Assembly: GCA_036500765.1 (NCBI GenBank)
Contig: DASYBM010000015.1
Location: 124,001 to 188,000, forward strand
DNA: 64,000 nucleotides
From: Candidatus Sulfotelmatobacter sp.
Lineage (GTDB): Bacteria; Acidobacteriota; Terriglobia; Terriglobales; Acidobacteriaceae
Reading direction: 5' to 3'
Positions 27,349-38,000 of this stretch are shown one piece after another (positions within the stretch are counted from its first letter, which is position 1; each line of letters starts with the position of its first letter). The position numbers were made by a program, and so were the translations under genes. The notes below the pieces were generated by a model that had not been told where the DNA came from, searched no databases, and saw only the letters and a program-made list of their open reading frames with translations.

Positions 27349-29694
27349 ATGGTCGCCATGCCAAACCGCCGGCGCGCTTTCAGGGTAGAAATTTATCTGA
27401 TCTTCTTCGTTTTTATCGTTCTACTTCTTCCGTACGGTGTCTCCCAGGAAAATCAGCCGGCTTATCGCAATCCGAATCTCCCCGCCGAAGTACGCGCCGC
27501 GGACTTACTGAAGCGCATGACTCTCGAGGAAAAGGTCGATCAACTTGCGGGCGGGCGCCGGCGGGCACGGGCCACAGAAAGCCCCGAGGCAAAACAAATC
27601 TTTGAGGCGATGGGCAAGATATATCGCGAAGATTCGCAGGTGAGCCCGCACGATGCTGCCGCTGCGCGTAATGCGGCGCAGCATTATCTCGTCGAGAAAA
27701 CACGCCTCGGCATTCCCGGGATTTTTCAGGGCGAGGCCTTGCATGGATTCATGGCGTATGGCAGCACAAGTTTTCCTCAGGTGCTGGGTCTGGCCAGCAC
27801 GTGGGATCCGGGGTTGGTGCAACAAGCCTTCAACGCCGCTGCCGATGAGATGGCTTCCGCCGGAGTGAATCAGGCTTTTTCTCCAGTGCTCGATCTGGCG
27901 CGCGATCCGCGTTGGGGGCGGACTGAAGAAACTTATGGCGAAGATCCATATCTAGTTTCGCGCATGGCGGTGGCGGCTATCAACGGTCTGCAAGGCGCTA
28001 CATGGGTGATTGACCGGCATCACGTGATGGCGACGATGAAACATTTTGCTGCCCACGGCCAGCCAGAGAGCGGCACCAATACGGCTCCGGCTAATTTTTC
28101 TGAGCGCGATTTGCGAGAAACATTTCTCGTTCCCTTCCGCGCAGCCGTACAGGAAGCGCACGTGGGCAGCGCGATGGCGTCGTACAACGAAATCGATGGC
28201 ATCCCGAACCACATCAATCACTGGCTGTTAGATCGCGTACTCCGCCAGGAGTGGGGCTTCCGCGGGTATGTGACTTCAGACGGAAACGGCCTGCAGATGC
28301 TGGTTGACACGCACCACGTAGCCGCTGATTTTGGCGAAGCGGCGCGTAAGGCGCTTGCCGCCGGCGTGGACTTCGATCTGTCGGACGGCTCGGTGTACGC
28401 CACGCTCGTCGATCAGGTGCGCGATGGGAAGGTGTCCGAAGCTGAAGTGGATCGGGCGGTGCAGCGAGTACTGGAAGCGAAGTTCCGTCTCGGTCTGTTC
28501 GAAAATCCTTTCGTCGACCCCGACTATGCCCAGAAAATTACGAATAGCTCTGAGCATCAGGAATTAGCGCTGAAGGTGGCGCAGAAAGCGATTGTGCTGT
28601 TGAAGAACGAGGGCAATTTGCTGCCGCTCGATTTGAAGAAACTGAAGACAATCGCGGTAATCGGGCCGAATGCGGCCGATGTTCACCTCGGCGGCTACAG
28701 CCGCGACCCGGGACCGGGAAATCAGATCAGCATTCTTGATGGCATTCGCAAGCGGGTGGGCAGCAATGTCAAAGTGCTCTACGCGGAGGGCTGCAAGATC
28801 ACGACCGGCAAGCAGGGCTGGTCGGCGTGGTACGAAAACAAAGTAACTCTGCCCGACCCGAAGGCCGAAATTGAGAGCATCCGTGCCGCAGCCGCCGCCG
28901 CGAGGCAGTCTGATGTGGCCATTGTCGTGGTGGGCGAAAATGAAAGCACCAATCGTGAGGCTTGGTCTGAGCAGCACCTGGGCGATCGCGATTCGCTCGA
29001 TCTGCTGGCATCGCAGCAGGCCCTGATTCAAGCGATCGTGGAAACCGGCAAGCCAACGGTTGTGCTCCTGATCAATGGGCGGCCATTGTCGATCAACTAC
29101 GTCAAGGAGCATGTTCCCGCGATTCTGGAAGGGTGGTATCTTGGCGAAGAGGGCGGTACCGCCGCGGCCGGTGTTTTATTTGGCGACGTGAATCCCGGAG
29201 GCAAACTGCCGATCAGCTTTCCGCACTCCGTGGGCCAGCTTCCCGATTTCTACAATCACAAGCCCTCGCGCAACCGCAGCTACCTGTTCAACAGCCGCGA
29301 GCCTCTATTTGCTTTTGGGTACGGCCTTAGCTATACGCAATTCCACTTTGATAATGTCCGGGTGGAACCGACAAGTATTCGCCCCGCCGCTTCAACCAAG
29401 GTCTCGGTTGACATTACGAACACCGGGAATCGTGCGGGAGACGAAGTCGCTCAGCTATATATCCACCAGCGCGTTGCATCCGTGACTCGCCCAGTCATGG
29501 AACTCCGCGGGTTCAAACGTGTTAGCCTGGCGCCGGGACAGAAAGTTACCGTGGACTTCACGCTGACTCCTGAAGACCTATCGTTGATCGATGTCAACAT
29601 GAATCGCGTGGTCGAGCCTGGCATCTTCGATCTGATGGTCGGGCCCAGCTCGGTAGAAACTAGCAGCATTCCGCTCGAAGTGGTTAACCCATAG
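27349..29694 (+). CDS. Glycoside hydrolase family 3 (beta-glucosidase/beta-xylosidase type)
   Basis: 781 residues. N-terminal export helix (IYLIFFVFIVLLLPYG), GH3 barrel domain (about 60-380), alpha/beta sandwich domain (about 400-620) and a C-terminal Fn3-like domain (EVAQLYIHQRVASVTRPVMEL). The nucleophile Asp is Asp311 in GYVTSDGNGL; KHFAAHGQPESG carries the substrate-binding Lys-His. Removes beta-linked sugars from non-reducing ends, most likely in the periplasm. Two in-frame ATGs (27349, 27358) are possible starts; neither has a good ribosome site. It precedes the GH31 gene by 43 bases and probably shares its transcript. Confidence 0.9.
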   Translation: MVAMPNRRRAFRVEIYLIFFVFIVLLLPYGVSQENQPAYRNPNLPAEVRAADLLKRMTLEEKVDQLAGGRRRARATESPEAKQIFEAMGKIYREDSQVSPHDAAAARNAAQHYLVEKTRLGIPGIFQGEALHGFMAYGSTSFPQVLGLASTWDPGLVQQAFNAAADEMASAGVNQAFSPVLDLARDPRWGRTEETYGEDPYLVSRMAVAAINGLQGATWVIDRHHVMATMKHFAAHGQPESGTNTAPANFSERDLRETFLVPFRAAVQEAHVGSAMASYNEIDGIPNHINHWLLDRVLRQEWGFRGYVTSDGNGLQMLVDTHHVAADFGEAARKALAAGVDFDLSDGSVYATLVDQVRDGKVSEAEVDRAVQRVLEAKFRLGLFENPFVDPDYAQKITNSSEHQELALKVAQKAIVLLKNEGNLLPLDLKKLKTIAVIGPNAADVHLGGYSRDPGPGNQISILDGIRKRVGSNVKVLYAEGCKITTGKQGWSAWYENKVTLPDPKAEIESIRAAAAAARQSDVAIVVVGENESTNREAWSEQHLGDRDSLDLLASQQALIQAIVETGKPTVVLLINGRPLSINYVKEHVPAILEGWYLGEEGGTAAAGVLFGDVNPGGKLPISFPHSVGQLPDFYNHKPSRNRSYLFNSREPLFAFGYGLSYTQFHFDNVRVEPTSIRPAASTKVSVDITNTGNRAGDEVAQLYIHQRVASVTRPVMELRGFKRVSLAPGQKVTVDFTLTPEDLSLIDVNMNRVVEPGIFDLMVGPSSVETSSIPLEVVNP

Positions 29695-29706
29695 CTATAG
29701 GGCAAT

Positions 29707-29718
29707 TGTTCTAGAACA
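29707..29718. promoter_or_regulatory. Perfect palindrome TGTTCTAGAACA between GH3 and GH31
   Basis: A 12-base perfect palindrome in the 43-base gap before the GH31 start. It could be an operator half-way along the unit or an mRNA feature. No matching regulator is in the window. Confidence 0.25.
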
Positions 29719-29737
29719 CTGGAGACTCGGTTTTCTC

Positions 29738-32092
29738 ATGAGACAGTCCCCGAAGTTTGCCGTTTTATTCCTGAGTGCCGTTTTCTCTTGCCTGCTGTTC
29801 GCTACCAGAGCCCACGCCCAATGGACGGCGATGAATCCGGTTCGGAAAGTTCAACAAGAGGCCGACGGCGTTCTCTTCACCATGGGAACTGGCACCTTGA
29901 AAGTACAAGTGTGCTCGGATTCGGTGGTGCGGGTGCTTTACTCGGCCACGGCCACATTTCCAAAACGCACCGATTTCGTCGTGATCAAAGAAAGTTGGCC
30001 GGCGACCCACTGGGCAATGCAATCAACCGACGACGCCGTCACTCTGACCACTTCCCTGTTGAAGATTACGGTCACTCGCAAGGATGGTGCCATCAATTAC
30101 GCTGAGGCTCACGGAGGAGCGCTGGTGCAGGAGCAGTCCCGCAGCCTGACTCCGGAAAAAGTGAATGGCGAAGATACCTACCGCGCCGAATCCTTCATCA
30201 GCATCTACGGCTCGCACGAAGCGCTTTATGGCTTGGGCCAGCACCAAGCCGGCGTCTGGAACTATCGAGGAGAGTCTGTTGACATCTCACAGGAGAACAG
30301 CAACATTTCCGTGCCCCTGATGGTCTCCAGCAAAGGCTACGGAATTTTTTGGAACAGCACCGCGCGCAGCCGCTTCAATAATCGCTTCGCAAATTACCTT
30401 TACATCAGCTCCGAAGTTGCCGAGGTGATCGATTATTACTTTCTCTATGGTCCCGACCTCGACAAAATCATCGCCAGCTATCGCGACCTCACGGGGCAGG
30501 CTCCTCTGTTTGGCAAGTGGGCCTACGGATTCTGGCAGTGCAAGAATCGGTACAAGTCGCAGGATGAAATCCTGGGCGTGGCGCGCAAGTATCGAAAACT
30601 GCACATTCCGGTCGACAACATCGTTCAGGATTGGTTCTGGTGGAATCGCAAGGGCGAGTTCATATTTAATAAGAATTATCCCGATCCCAAGGCAATGCTG
30701 GATCAGTTGCACGGCGAAAACTTTCATCTGATGATTTCGATCTGGCCATTTTTCGAGCCCGGCTCCGCGAACTACGACTACATGCAGAACAAAGGCTGGT
30801 TCGTCGACAAATTCAAATACGCGAAGCCGCCCTACCATACCGACGCGATGGCCGTGTATGACGCTACCAGTCCGGAGGCCCGCAAGTATTATTGGGACGA
30901 AGTGAACAAGGGCTTATTCAGCATTGGTGCCGATGCCTGGTGGATGGATACGACCGAACCGGAAACCGAAGGCCAGGAAGAAAATATTTTACTGAATCAC
31001 AAACTCGCGGCGGGGAGCGGAAATCGTTATCTCAATGCTTATCCATTGCTCGACACGCAGGCTGTGTATCAGGGACAGCGCAGCGCGTCGGATGAGAAGC
31101 GCGTGTTCATCCTGTCACGTTCCGCGTTCGCGGGATCGCAGCGAAATGGCGTAACCGCCTGGTCAGGCGACATCAATTCGGACTGGCTCAGTTTCCGGCG
31201 GCAGGTTCCAGCGGGTTTGAATTTTGCGCTTTCTGGAATTCCGTACTGGACCACTGACATCGGTGGATTTGTTTTCGGCAGTCCGAGCGATCCTGCATTC
31301 CGCGAGTTGTTCATCCGCTGGTTTCAGTATGGCACGTTCAATCCCATTCTCCGCGTTCACGGCACGCGCAATCCCGACGAGAACGAATTGTGGTCCTACG
31401 GACCCGATGCGCAAACCATTCTGGTGAACTTCGACCGTCTGCGCTATCGCATGCTGCCCTACATTTACTCTCTGGCATGGAAGACGACCAGTGAAGCTTA
31501 CACGCCAATGCGGCCGCTGGTGATGGACTTTCGCACCGATCCCCGCGCCCAGAATGTCGGCGATCAATTCATGTTCGGCCCCGCCTTCCTGGTGAATCCT
31601 GTGACCGAACCGGCGGCGACGACGCGGCAAGTTTATTTGCCAGAAGCGAAGTGGTACGACTTCTGGACTGGATCGACAACTGAGGGACGGCAAACCATTG
31701 CGGCCATTGCGCCGCTCGGACGTCTGCCTCTGTACGTCCGCGCAGGATCCATTCTCCCGCTCGGTCCCGACGAAGAATGGTCAACGCAGAAGGCCACCGA
31801 CCCGATCGAGCTTCGCATTTATCGGGGCGCGAACGGGGATTTCACGCTCTACGAAGATGAAAACGACGGTTACGGTTACGAAAAAGGCGTGTACGCGACG
31901 ATTCCGTTGCATTGGGACGATGCGGCCCACACCTTAACTATCGGCGACCGCAAGGGACGGTTTCCCGGCATGCTCGAGAATCGGACGTTTCGCGTGGTTC
32001 TTGTCGGCGAGAACCATGGAGTTGGGATCGACGCTGCGGACGAGGCAGACAAGGCCGTGCAATACTCGGGAAAGCAGATCGTGATTGAATAA
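29738..32092 (+). CDS. Glycoside hydrolase family 31 (alpha-xylosidase/alpha-glucosidase)
   Basis: 784 residues with a signal peptide ending near AHAQW. N-terminal galactose-mutarotase-like beta domain, then the GH31 barrel (about 250-590) with nucleophile Asp404 in WWMDTTEPE and LSFRRQVPAGLNFALSGIPY WTTDIGGF downstream, then two beta domains. The WMDTTEP form of the nucleophile region resembles alpha-xylosidases acting on xyloglucan oligosaccharides more than starch-type alpha-glucosidases. Paired with a GH3 enzyme upstream, it fits removal of alpha-xylosyl and beta-glucosyl units in turn. Substrate preference is inferred. Confidence 0.88.
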   Translation: MRQSPKFAVLFLSAVFSCLLFATRAHAQWTAMNPVRKVQQEADGVLFTMGTGTLKVQVCSDSVVRVLYSATATFPKRTDFVVIKESWPATHWAMQSTDDAVTLTTSLLKITVTRKDGAINYAEAHGGALVQEQSRSLTPEKVNGEDTYRAESFISIYGSHEALYGLGQHQAGVWNYRGESVDISQENSNISVPLMVSSKGYGIFWNSTARSRFNNRFANYLYISSEVAEVIDYYFLYGPDLDKIIASYRDLTGQAPLFGKWAYGFWQCKNRYKSQDEILGVARKYRKLHIPVDNIVQDWFWWNRKGEFIFNKNYPDPKAMLDQLHGENFHLMISIWPFFEPGSANYDYMQNKGWFVDKFKYAKPPYHTDAMAVYDATSPEARKYYWDEVNKGLFSIGADAWWMDTTEPETEGQEENILLNHKLAAGSGNRYLNAYPLLDTQAVYQGQRSASDEKRVFILSRSAFAGSQRNGVTAWSGDINSDWLSFRRQVPAGLNFALSGIPYWTTDIGGFVFGSPSDPAFRELFIRWFQYGTFNPILRVHGTRNPDENELWSYGPDAQTILVNFDRLRYRMLPYIYSLAWKTTSEAYTPMRPLVMDFRTDPRAQNVGDQFMFGPAFLVNPVTEPAATTRQVYLPEAKWYDFWTGSTTEGRQTIAAIAPLGRLPLYVRAGSILPLGPDEEWSTQKATDPIELRIYRGANGDFTLYEDENDGYGYEKGVYATIPLHWDDAAHTLTIGDRKGRFPGMLENRTFRVVLVGENHGVGIDAADEADKAVQYSGKQIVIE

Positions 32093-32142
32093 TGACGCCC
32101 AGTAATCCCTTCCAATAATCCCGTCGCAGTGATCTCGAAGAA

Positions 32143-33249
32143 TTATTTTCCCGGGCCCTGAGCCTGTTGTTTTGCCGTGATGCTCTCCACAATCTGCCGC
32201 TCTTTGGCTCCGTCATCGGGGCGATGCAGACGATAGTATAAAGTTGCCAGTTCGACGTGCGGCTCGAGCCAGTTGGGATCGTCTTTCACCAGCAATTCCA
32301 ATTCTTTCGCCGCGGTTTCGTAATCTCCCGCCGTGCTCTTGAGCATCGCATCTTCGTAGCGCGCCATCGAGTCTATAGGCTTGAGCCGTAGCGCGCGATC
32401 AAGGTAGCCCTTGGCCTCAGCAATATCGCGGCGCTTGTAAAGAATAGCTCCGAGATAAAGATTGGCCTCGAAATCGTCGGGGTTGGTTTTAAGCGCCTCG
32501 CGAAAGGCAGCCTCGGCGTCTTTCACGTCTCCGGTCTTGTCTCTGGCTGTGCCAATGAGCGTATATAGTCCGGGGAGTGAGGGTTTCAGGCGAAGCGCTT
32601 CCTCAAGATCCTGGCGCGCCGGTTCGTAGTCATTTAACTCTAGCAGCGTTGCCCCCGCGATCATGTAGGAATCCGCGGCAGAAGTTGCCTTGGCAACTTT
32701 CTCCATACGTGCCACTCCTTCGCGCCGCCGGCCTTTGGTGTCGATCAGCGCAGATGCAAGAACATATTCAAAATCCATATTCTGTGAATACCTGCTTTCG
32801 AGAGGTTCGAGAAGAGTGAGTGCGGCTTCCGTCTTGCCGGTTCGCAGATCGCTGTCCCCTAACAGAATCGTGACACGCGCCTCATTGGGCTGGGAGTCGT
32901 GAAGGATTTCGAATTGTTCGCGGGCGTGTTCGAAATCACCTTTCTTGTAATAGGCGAGAGCGAGGTTCAGCAGGACGGGATTCTTGTCCTTGATCGAGGT
33001 GAGGGAGGCGCGGTACATCGCAATCGCTTCGTCGAACTGGCCCACGTGTACCAGTGCGGCGCCGAGATTCACCTTGGCCTGAACGTCGTTAGGTTGCAGC
33101 TCGATTACCTTTCGATAGTCGCGGATCGCTGCGGAGAAATCGCCGCGCTGCTGCTCATCGATCGCACGACTGAGAAGCTGGTCGGGATTCGCGTCCTGCG
33201 CCGCGACGATGGTCGGAAACAGAGCAACAAACAATATTACGGCTCGCAT
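32143..33249 (-). CDS. Secreted TPR protein
   Basis: 368 residues. Signal peptide MRAVILFVALFPTIVAAQ followed by consecutive 34-residue tetratricopeptide repeats over nearly the whole length (for example AIDEQQRGDFSAAIRDYRKV, NLALAYYKKGDFEHAREQFE, AAFREALKTNPDDFEANLYL). TPRs bind other proteins; no enzymatic domain is visible. It follows the CRTAC1 gene by 73 bases on the same strand. A similar TPR/CRTAC1 pair occurs at 50.5-54.0 kb in the opposite orientation, which suggests a working partnership. Confidence 0.85.
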   Translation of the reverse strand: MRAVILFVALFPTIVAAQDANPDQLLSRAIDEQQRGDFSAAIRDYRKVIELQPNDVQAKVNLGAALVHVGQFDEAIAMYRASLTSIKDKNPVLLNLALAYYKKGDFEHAREQFEILHDSQPNEARVTILLGDSDLRTGKTEAALTLLEPLESRYSQNMDFEYVLASALIDTKGRRREGVARMEKVAKATSAADSYMIAGATLLELNDYEPARQDLEEALRLKPSLPGLYTLIGTARDKTGDVKDAEAAFREALKTNPDDFEANLYLGAILYKRRDIAEAKGYLDRALRLKPIDSMARYEDAMLKSTAGDYETAAKELELLVKDDPNWLEPHVELATLYYRLHRPDDGAKERQIVESITAKQQAQGPGK

Positions 33250-33322
33250 GTTTAACAGGATATAGCAGTCTGAGTCCTCGATTAAGTGGAACGTTTAACC
33301 CTCAATTTCGCGAAGCCGAATG

Positions 33323-35005
33323 CTACTTTGCGGACTCGACCACTTTCAACACTTCGTCAGCAGGGATATTTTGAAGAGTCTGAATGATGCCTGAAGGCCA
33401 GTGAATCTCAACCAAGTCCACGCGACTCTCGGGGCCAAGGCCGAAATGCACCGGTCCATCGCTCGATGAGGCGTAGCCCACGCTGGTCGTCATATGGTTG
33501 TATTGTGCGCCAGCCTTGGTCACAATCTTAATGCGTGCCCCAATGCCGTCGCGGTTGCTCTTGGTTCCCTCCAAATTGATATCGAGCCAATGGCCGGACT
33601 TTTCGCTGCGGTTCATCCAGATTTCGGCATCCTTCCCAATCGCGCTGACGACGACATCGACTCGCCCGTCGCCATTGAGGTCGCCGAAGGCGCAGCCCCG
33701 ATGGCGGGCGGGAGGAGCCGACGTGAACCCGGCTTCTTCGGTCAGGGATGTCCATTTACCACTGGCGCCGAGATTGCGGAAAATAGTGTTCGGCTGATCG
33801 ACGGGCTGGCCGGGCTGGTTCAGCGATTCGACGTGGCCGCGGCTTACGAATAAATCTTTCCATCCGTCGTTGTCGAAGTCATAGAGTGCCGCGCCGAAGC
33901 CGGACATTTGCCGACTGGGATCGCGCATTCCGCTCTGGGTAGTGACTTCGTGGAAGTCGCCCTTGCCGGTGTTCTGGAAGAGCGGAAACGTCTGGTTGTT
34001 CAACGCAACGAATGCTATGTCGGGATAGCCGTCATTATTGAAGTCGCGAAAATCCAGGCCCATGCCTGAGATGAACGCTCCGTCTTCGGTAAGGGCAACG
34101 CCGGTCTCGAAAGCAACTTCCTCGAACTTGTTTCCCATGTTGCGGAAGAGCGAGTTGTACGACGCGTCGTTGGTGACGAACAGATCGGGGCGGCCGTCGA
34201 GGTCGTAATCCGCCATGCCGACGCCCATTCCCTTGCCGACATGAGCGCGAAGGCCCCATTCTTTCGAAACATCCTGAAAGGTGCCGTCGCCTTTGTTCAG
34301 AAATAGCTGGTTGGGCTGCCCTTTGTAGAATTTTGGACTACAGTAGTCGGCAATGCCGCCAATCGCGCAGAGCGGCTTGTCGGAGTAATTCCACTGCATG
34401 TAATTCACGACGAATAGATCGAGCCAGCCGTCATTGTTCACGTCGACCCAGACGGCCGTGATCGCCCAGTACGCGCCGAACTCCGGGTCGGGACGATTCA
34501 AGCTGTCCTCCAGTCCCGCTTTCACGGTCACATCGGTGAAAGTGCCATCCCCGTTATTGTGGTAGAGCGTGCTGTGGTGCAGCCCGGCGACGAACAAATC
34601 TGGATGGCCGTCGTTATCATAGTCGGCGGCCGCAACACCCATGTCGTAGCCGGAACCCGCGAGGCCCGCGGCGTCGGTTACATCAGTGAATAGGCCCTTG
34701 CCATCATTGCGAAAGAGGCGGTTGCGATATTTTGGCGAGTCTTTCTTGAGCGTGGAGATGCTGGCGCCGTTGGTGAAAAAAATGTCGGGACGTCCGTCGC
34801 CGTTGTAGTCGAAGACGGCGACTCCGCCAGGCATGGTCTCGGGGGCATTGCGAGCCGGCGTTTCGTCGTTCTCCAGCCGGAATGGAATTGTCTTTAACTC
34901 GAAACGGATAGGACCAGGCGCGGAGGCTCCGGGGAGCAGAATAACCGCGGCGCAGCTCAATGCCGAAATCGAAACAATTCGTCGAGCCCACCCGGGAGAA
35001 AGCAT
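33323..35005 (-). CDS. CRTAC1-family protein (FG-GAP repeats plus ASPIC/UnbV)
   Basis: 560 residues. An N-terminal export helix (ALSCAAVILLPGASA) is followed by FG-GAP/VCBS-type repeats recognisable by Asp-rich calcium loops (DYNGDGRPDIFF, DYDNDGHPDLFV, DVNNDGWLDLFV, DYDLDGRPDLFV), so a beta-propeller is expected. The C-terminal 80 residues (GTKSNRDGIGARIKIV, VHFGLGPESRVDLVEIHWP) are an ASPIC/UnbV domain. Such proteins are exported, calcium-binding and of unknown role in bacteria. The start is only 25 bases from the TonB-receptor terminator; no clear ribosome site. Confidence 0.88.
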   Translation of the reverse strand: MLSPGWARRIVSISALSCAAVILLPGASAPGPIRFELKTIPFRLENDETPARNAPETMPGGVAVFDYNGDGRPDIFFTNGASISTLKKDSPKYRNRLFRNDGKGLFTDVTDAAGLAGSGYDMGVAAADYDNDGHPDLFVAGLHHSTLYHNNGDGTFTDVTVKAGLEDSLNRPDPEFGAYWAITAVWVDVNNDGWLDLFVVNYMQWNYSDKPLCAIGGIADYCSPKFYKGQPNQLFLNKGDGTFQDVSKEWGLRAHVGKGMGVGMADYDLDGRPDLFVTNDASYNSLFRNMGNKFEEVAFETGVALTEDGAFISGMGLDFRDFNNDGYPDIAFVALNNQTFPLFQNTGKGDFHEVTTQSGMRDPSRQMSGFGAALYDFDNDGWKDLFVSRGHVESLNQPGQPVDQPNTIFRNLGASGKWTSLTEEAGFTSAPPARHRGCAFGDLNGDGRVDVVVSAIGKDAEIWMNRSEKSGHWLDINLEGTKSNRDGIGARIKIVTKAGAQYNHMTTSVGYASSSDGPVHFGLGPESRVDLVEIHWPSGIIQTLQNIPADEVLKVVESAK

Positions 35006-35006
35006 G

Positions 35007-35034
35007 CGCGTTCAGAAAACTCGCGTTCAGAAAA
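35007..35034. repeat. Tandem 13-base direct repeat before the CRTAC1 start
   Basis: CGCGTTCAGAAAA occurs exactly twice (35007-35019 and 35022-35034), 15 bases apart, between the terminator and the start codon at 35005. On the gene's strand it reads TTTTCTGAACGCG. It could bind a regulator at a separate promoter of the CRTAC1 gene. Confidence 0.4.
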
Positions 35035-35059
35035 ATTAAGGGGTGGCTTGCGCCACCCC
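35031..35059 (-). terminator. Intrinsic terminator after the second TonB receptor
   Basis: On the minus strand: GGGGTGGC-GCAA-GCCACCCC (8-bp perfect stem, GNRA tetraloop; 35040-35059) and then TTAATTTTT. It begins 27 bases after the receptor stop and separates it from the CRTAC1 gene. Confidence 0.85.
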
Positions 35060-35086
35060 GGATGATTCTATCTCGTTCACCGCGGT

Positions 35087-38000
35087 CTAGAAGTAGTACT
35101 TCACGGCGAACGTCAGCGTCCGGCTACCGGTTTTGAACTTCGGTATGCCGTTCGTGGTGAGGTTCGTATTGGTCGGGCTGATGCCCGTGACCTTGGCAGC
35201 GCAGGTTGTGCTGGTGTTGTTGGCGGTGTCCACCATTCCTTTGGATGCGAGCCACGTGCACTCGTTTCCATCGCTCCCCAACGCCGTATTCGAGATCGGT
35301 ACTTCATAGTGATTGGTGAAGTTCAATTCCTGATCGCTGATGCCCGCCAAACCGAATTGGCGGAGTGGATGATTCAGGAAGTTGACGGCCGAGATGCGGA
35401 ACTGCAACTTCTGCCGCTCGGTGATCTGGAAGTTCTTGAACAACGCCAAATCGCTGTCAAAGTAGGCCGGCCCTCTCATATAAGGCCATTCCAACGGACC
35501 CTGTTGTCCATAAGCCGGGAAACCGAAGCACTGATCATTGAAGGACTGACCGGACTTCAGGTTCTTCGACGGATTGCAGGTCAATGTTGGCATCAGGAGA
35601 TTGTAGGAGTTTGAGCCGAACCAGTTGGCAGCGTTGACATTGGTCGCGTACAGCGAATTCGGCAGATGGATGGAGTTATCGGGGAGATCCGGCGCACCGG
35701 CCACCGGATAGGTCAACGCAACTCCGGCATTGTTGATATTTAGATTGTTAACGATATTGGGCTCGAGGGCGGCACCGCTCTGGTAGGTGGTGTAACCGGA
35801 AAGCTGCCATCCATTGACCGCTCCCCCTAGAATCGGATTGCCGTGAAGGAACTTGGGCATGTTCCACACATACGAAAAGTTCAGAATGTGCGTGTGATCA
35901 TACGCCAGCGGCATGTAGTTGTTCCGGATGTTGAAAGGATCGACCACGCTTCCATTTCCGGGTCCGTTGTCGGTTTGCCCGTCCACGATACCCAGCACCT
36001 TCCCGAAGGTGTAATTGGTCAGGAAGGTTACGGGACCCGATTGTTTTTGCCACGAAACCTGCAGCGAGTTGTAGTTCGCAAAACTGCCGTGATTCAATAA
36101 GTAGATATCCTGGTAGGCATTCAGCGGACGATAGTCATTGGAGTTGAAACCCAAATTGTAGTAGGTTCCAGCCGTTTGCGGCCCAGTAATCGGTGAAGTT
36201 TGAATGATCCGATTGCAATCGGTCGCCCAGAAATTGGGATCGCTGTTAGCGGCCGAATTGCACGGGAGCGGGCTGGGTGAGGTAATGGCTGGTTGGCAAA
36301 CTTGATTATTAACGCAAAGCGTCTTGAGCGGATCGGGAAGGAACAGCGAACCCGGAATAATGTTGTTTAGGTCCTGCAATTTGCCATTCGATCCGTTGAT
36401 CCATTCATTTTGGCTCTTGTTCCCTACATATGAGACTTCCAGAACCGATCGCCACGGAAGTGCCTGTGAGACCGTGACGTTCCAGTTCATGGTCAAAGGA
36501 GTCTTGTTGTCCCCCGCCTGAAGCGCAGAGATGCTGGCCCCGTTTTGCGCGACGGACGACGGGGGTGTGAACCCGTTGCATCCAGCGCTGCCCGGCGAGC
36601 AATCGATCTGTGCATACCCGCTGGCGGGGACTCCTGAAACATACCCGGTGCTCCCCGGCGTTGTGAATGTGAACGATCCCTCAGGCCCGGTAGCGGCGTT
36701 GGCTACCTCCGTGGATACTTGATAGTGGAATACGGCAAATCCAGAACGTAGCACCGTCTTGCCGGTTCCGAAGATGTCGTAGGCCAATCCGACGCGCGGC
36801 TCGTAGTAGAACAATGGCGATGGGAAGCCAGACAGCGGAACGCTGCTGTTCAGTTGGTGCCATAGCAAACCAGCGTTGTCGGCGGCAGGCGTAATGGTAA
36901 CGCCGCAGTTAGTCACGGAGGGGCCTGGCGTGCAGCCAGTGGACGCGGCGGTGCCGTATTTGATGCCGTTGTTTTGATAGGTGGCTGGGTTCCAGACCTG
37001 GAAGCCCTGCGGAGTTCCATACCACTGACCGACGTGATCAAAACGCAGGCCGTAGTTCAGCGTGAGTTGGCGGTTCGCCTTGAATGAATCCTGAGCGTAA
37101 AGCGACCATTGATGGAACTTGAGGTCGTTCGTCGGGAACGAGCTCACTTGCTGATAGCTGGCCGTTTTCCCTAACAAGAAGTCGGCTACCACGTTGCCCG
37201 AACTGTTGGGGCCCCACCCCAGGTTGTAGTTGCCATTGTCGCTTACCCCAAGGCCGCCACTGGACTGGATGTTCTCGCTCGTGTCCCAGTAGAAGCCGGC
37301 TTTCAGAGTATGGGAGCCAATGACTTTGGTAAAGTTATCGTAGAGCGCCGGGTCTCTCTTGATAGCGCCGAAAGCATTGCCCTGGAACCCGCCATCGAAC
37401 GAGAACTCTTCGATATTCGGGAAAGCTCCGCCCCAGGGACCCTGGAAGTTCGGGATCTGGGCGGTGGTGTGGCCAAACAGGCCGGTTACATTAAACCCGA
37501 TTTTGGTGCGATCGACGGCAGCGGGATTCGTGAGTGTGCTGGGGTTAATATAACGCGCCAAGGTGAAGACAAACTCGTTGGTCGTCGTGGGACTGAACAC
37601 GTGCGTAAAGTTTGACATGATCTCTTGCGAGGTCGTGGCCGCGACGACATTTGAGGGATACGGCAAGGTCCACGGTGGAGTCCACCAAACGCCAATCGGG
37701 TGCTGATCGTTTTCGATCTGCCGGGTGTAGGAGACCGTCAGTTTGCTGTTGTCGCTGATGGCGTAGTCAACTTTACCTGTGGCTTCCCACCGGTTCTGGG
37801 GAACGGTGCTGATGTACTGATAGTTGTTCCAGCCATTTGAACCCGAAGGCGTGATATTCGCCTTCGGCATGAAGTTCAGGATGGGAAGCACGTTGGGATC
37901 GAACGCAGCAGAAGTGAAAGAACTCGCCCCATTGTAAGCGTATTGCCAAACGCTCTGGAGTTGCGCCAAAAGCGTGGTTGATTGACCGTTTACCGTTTCC

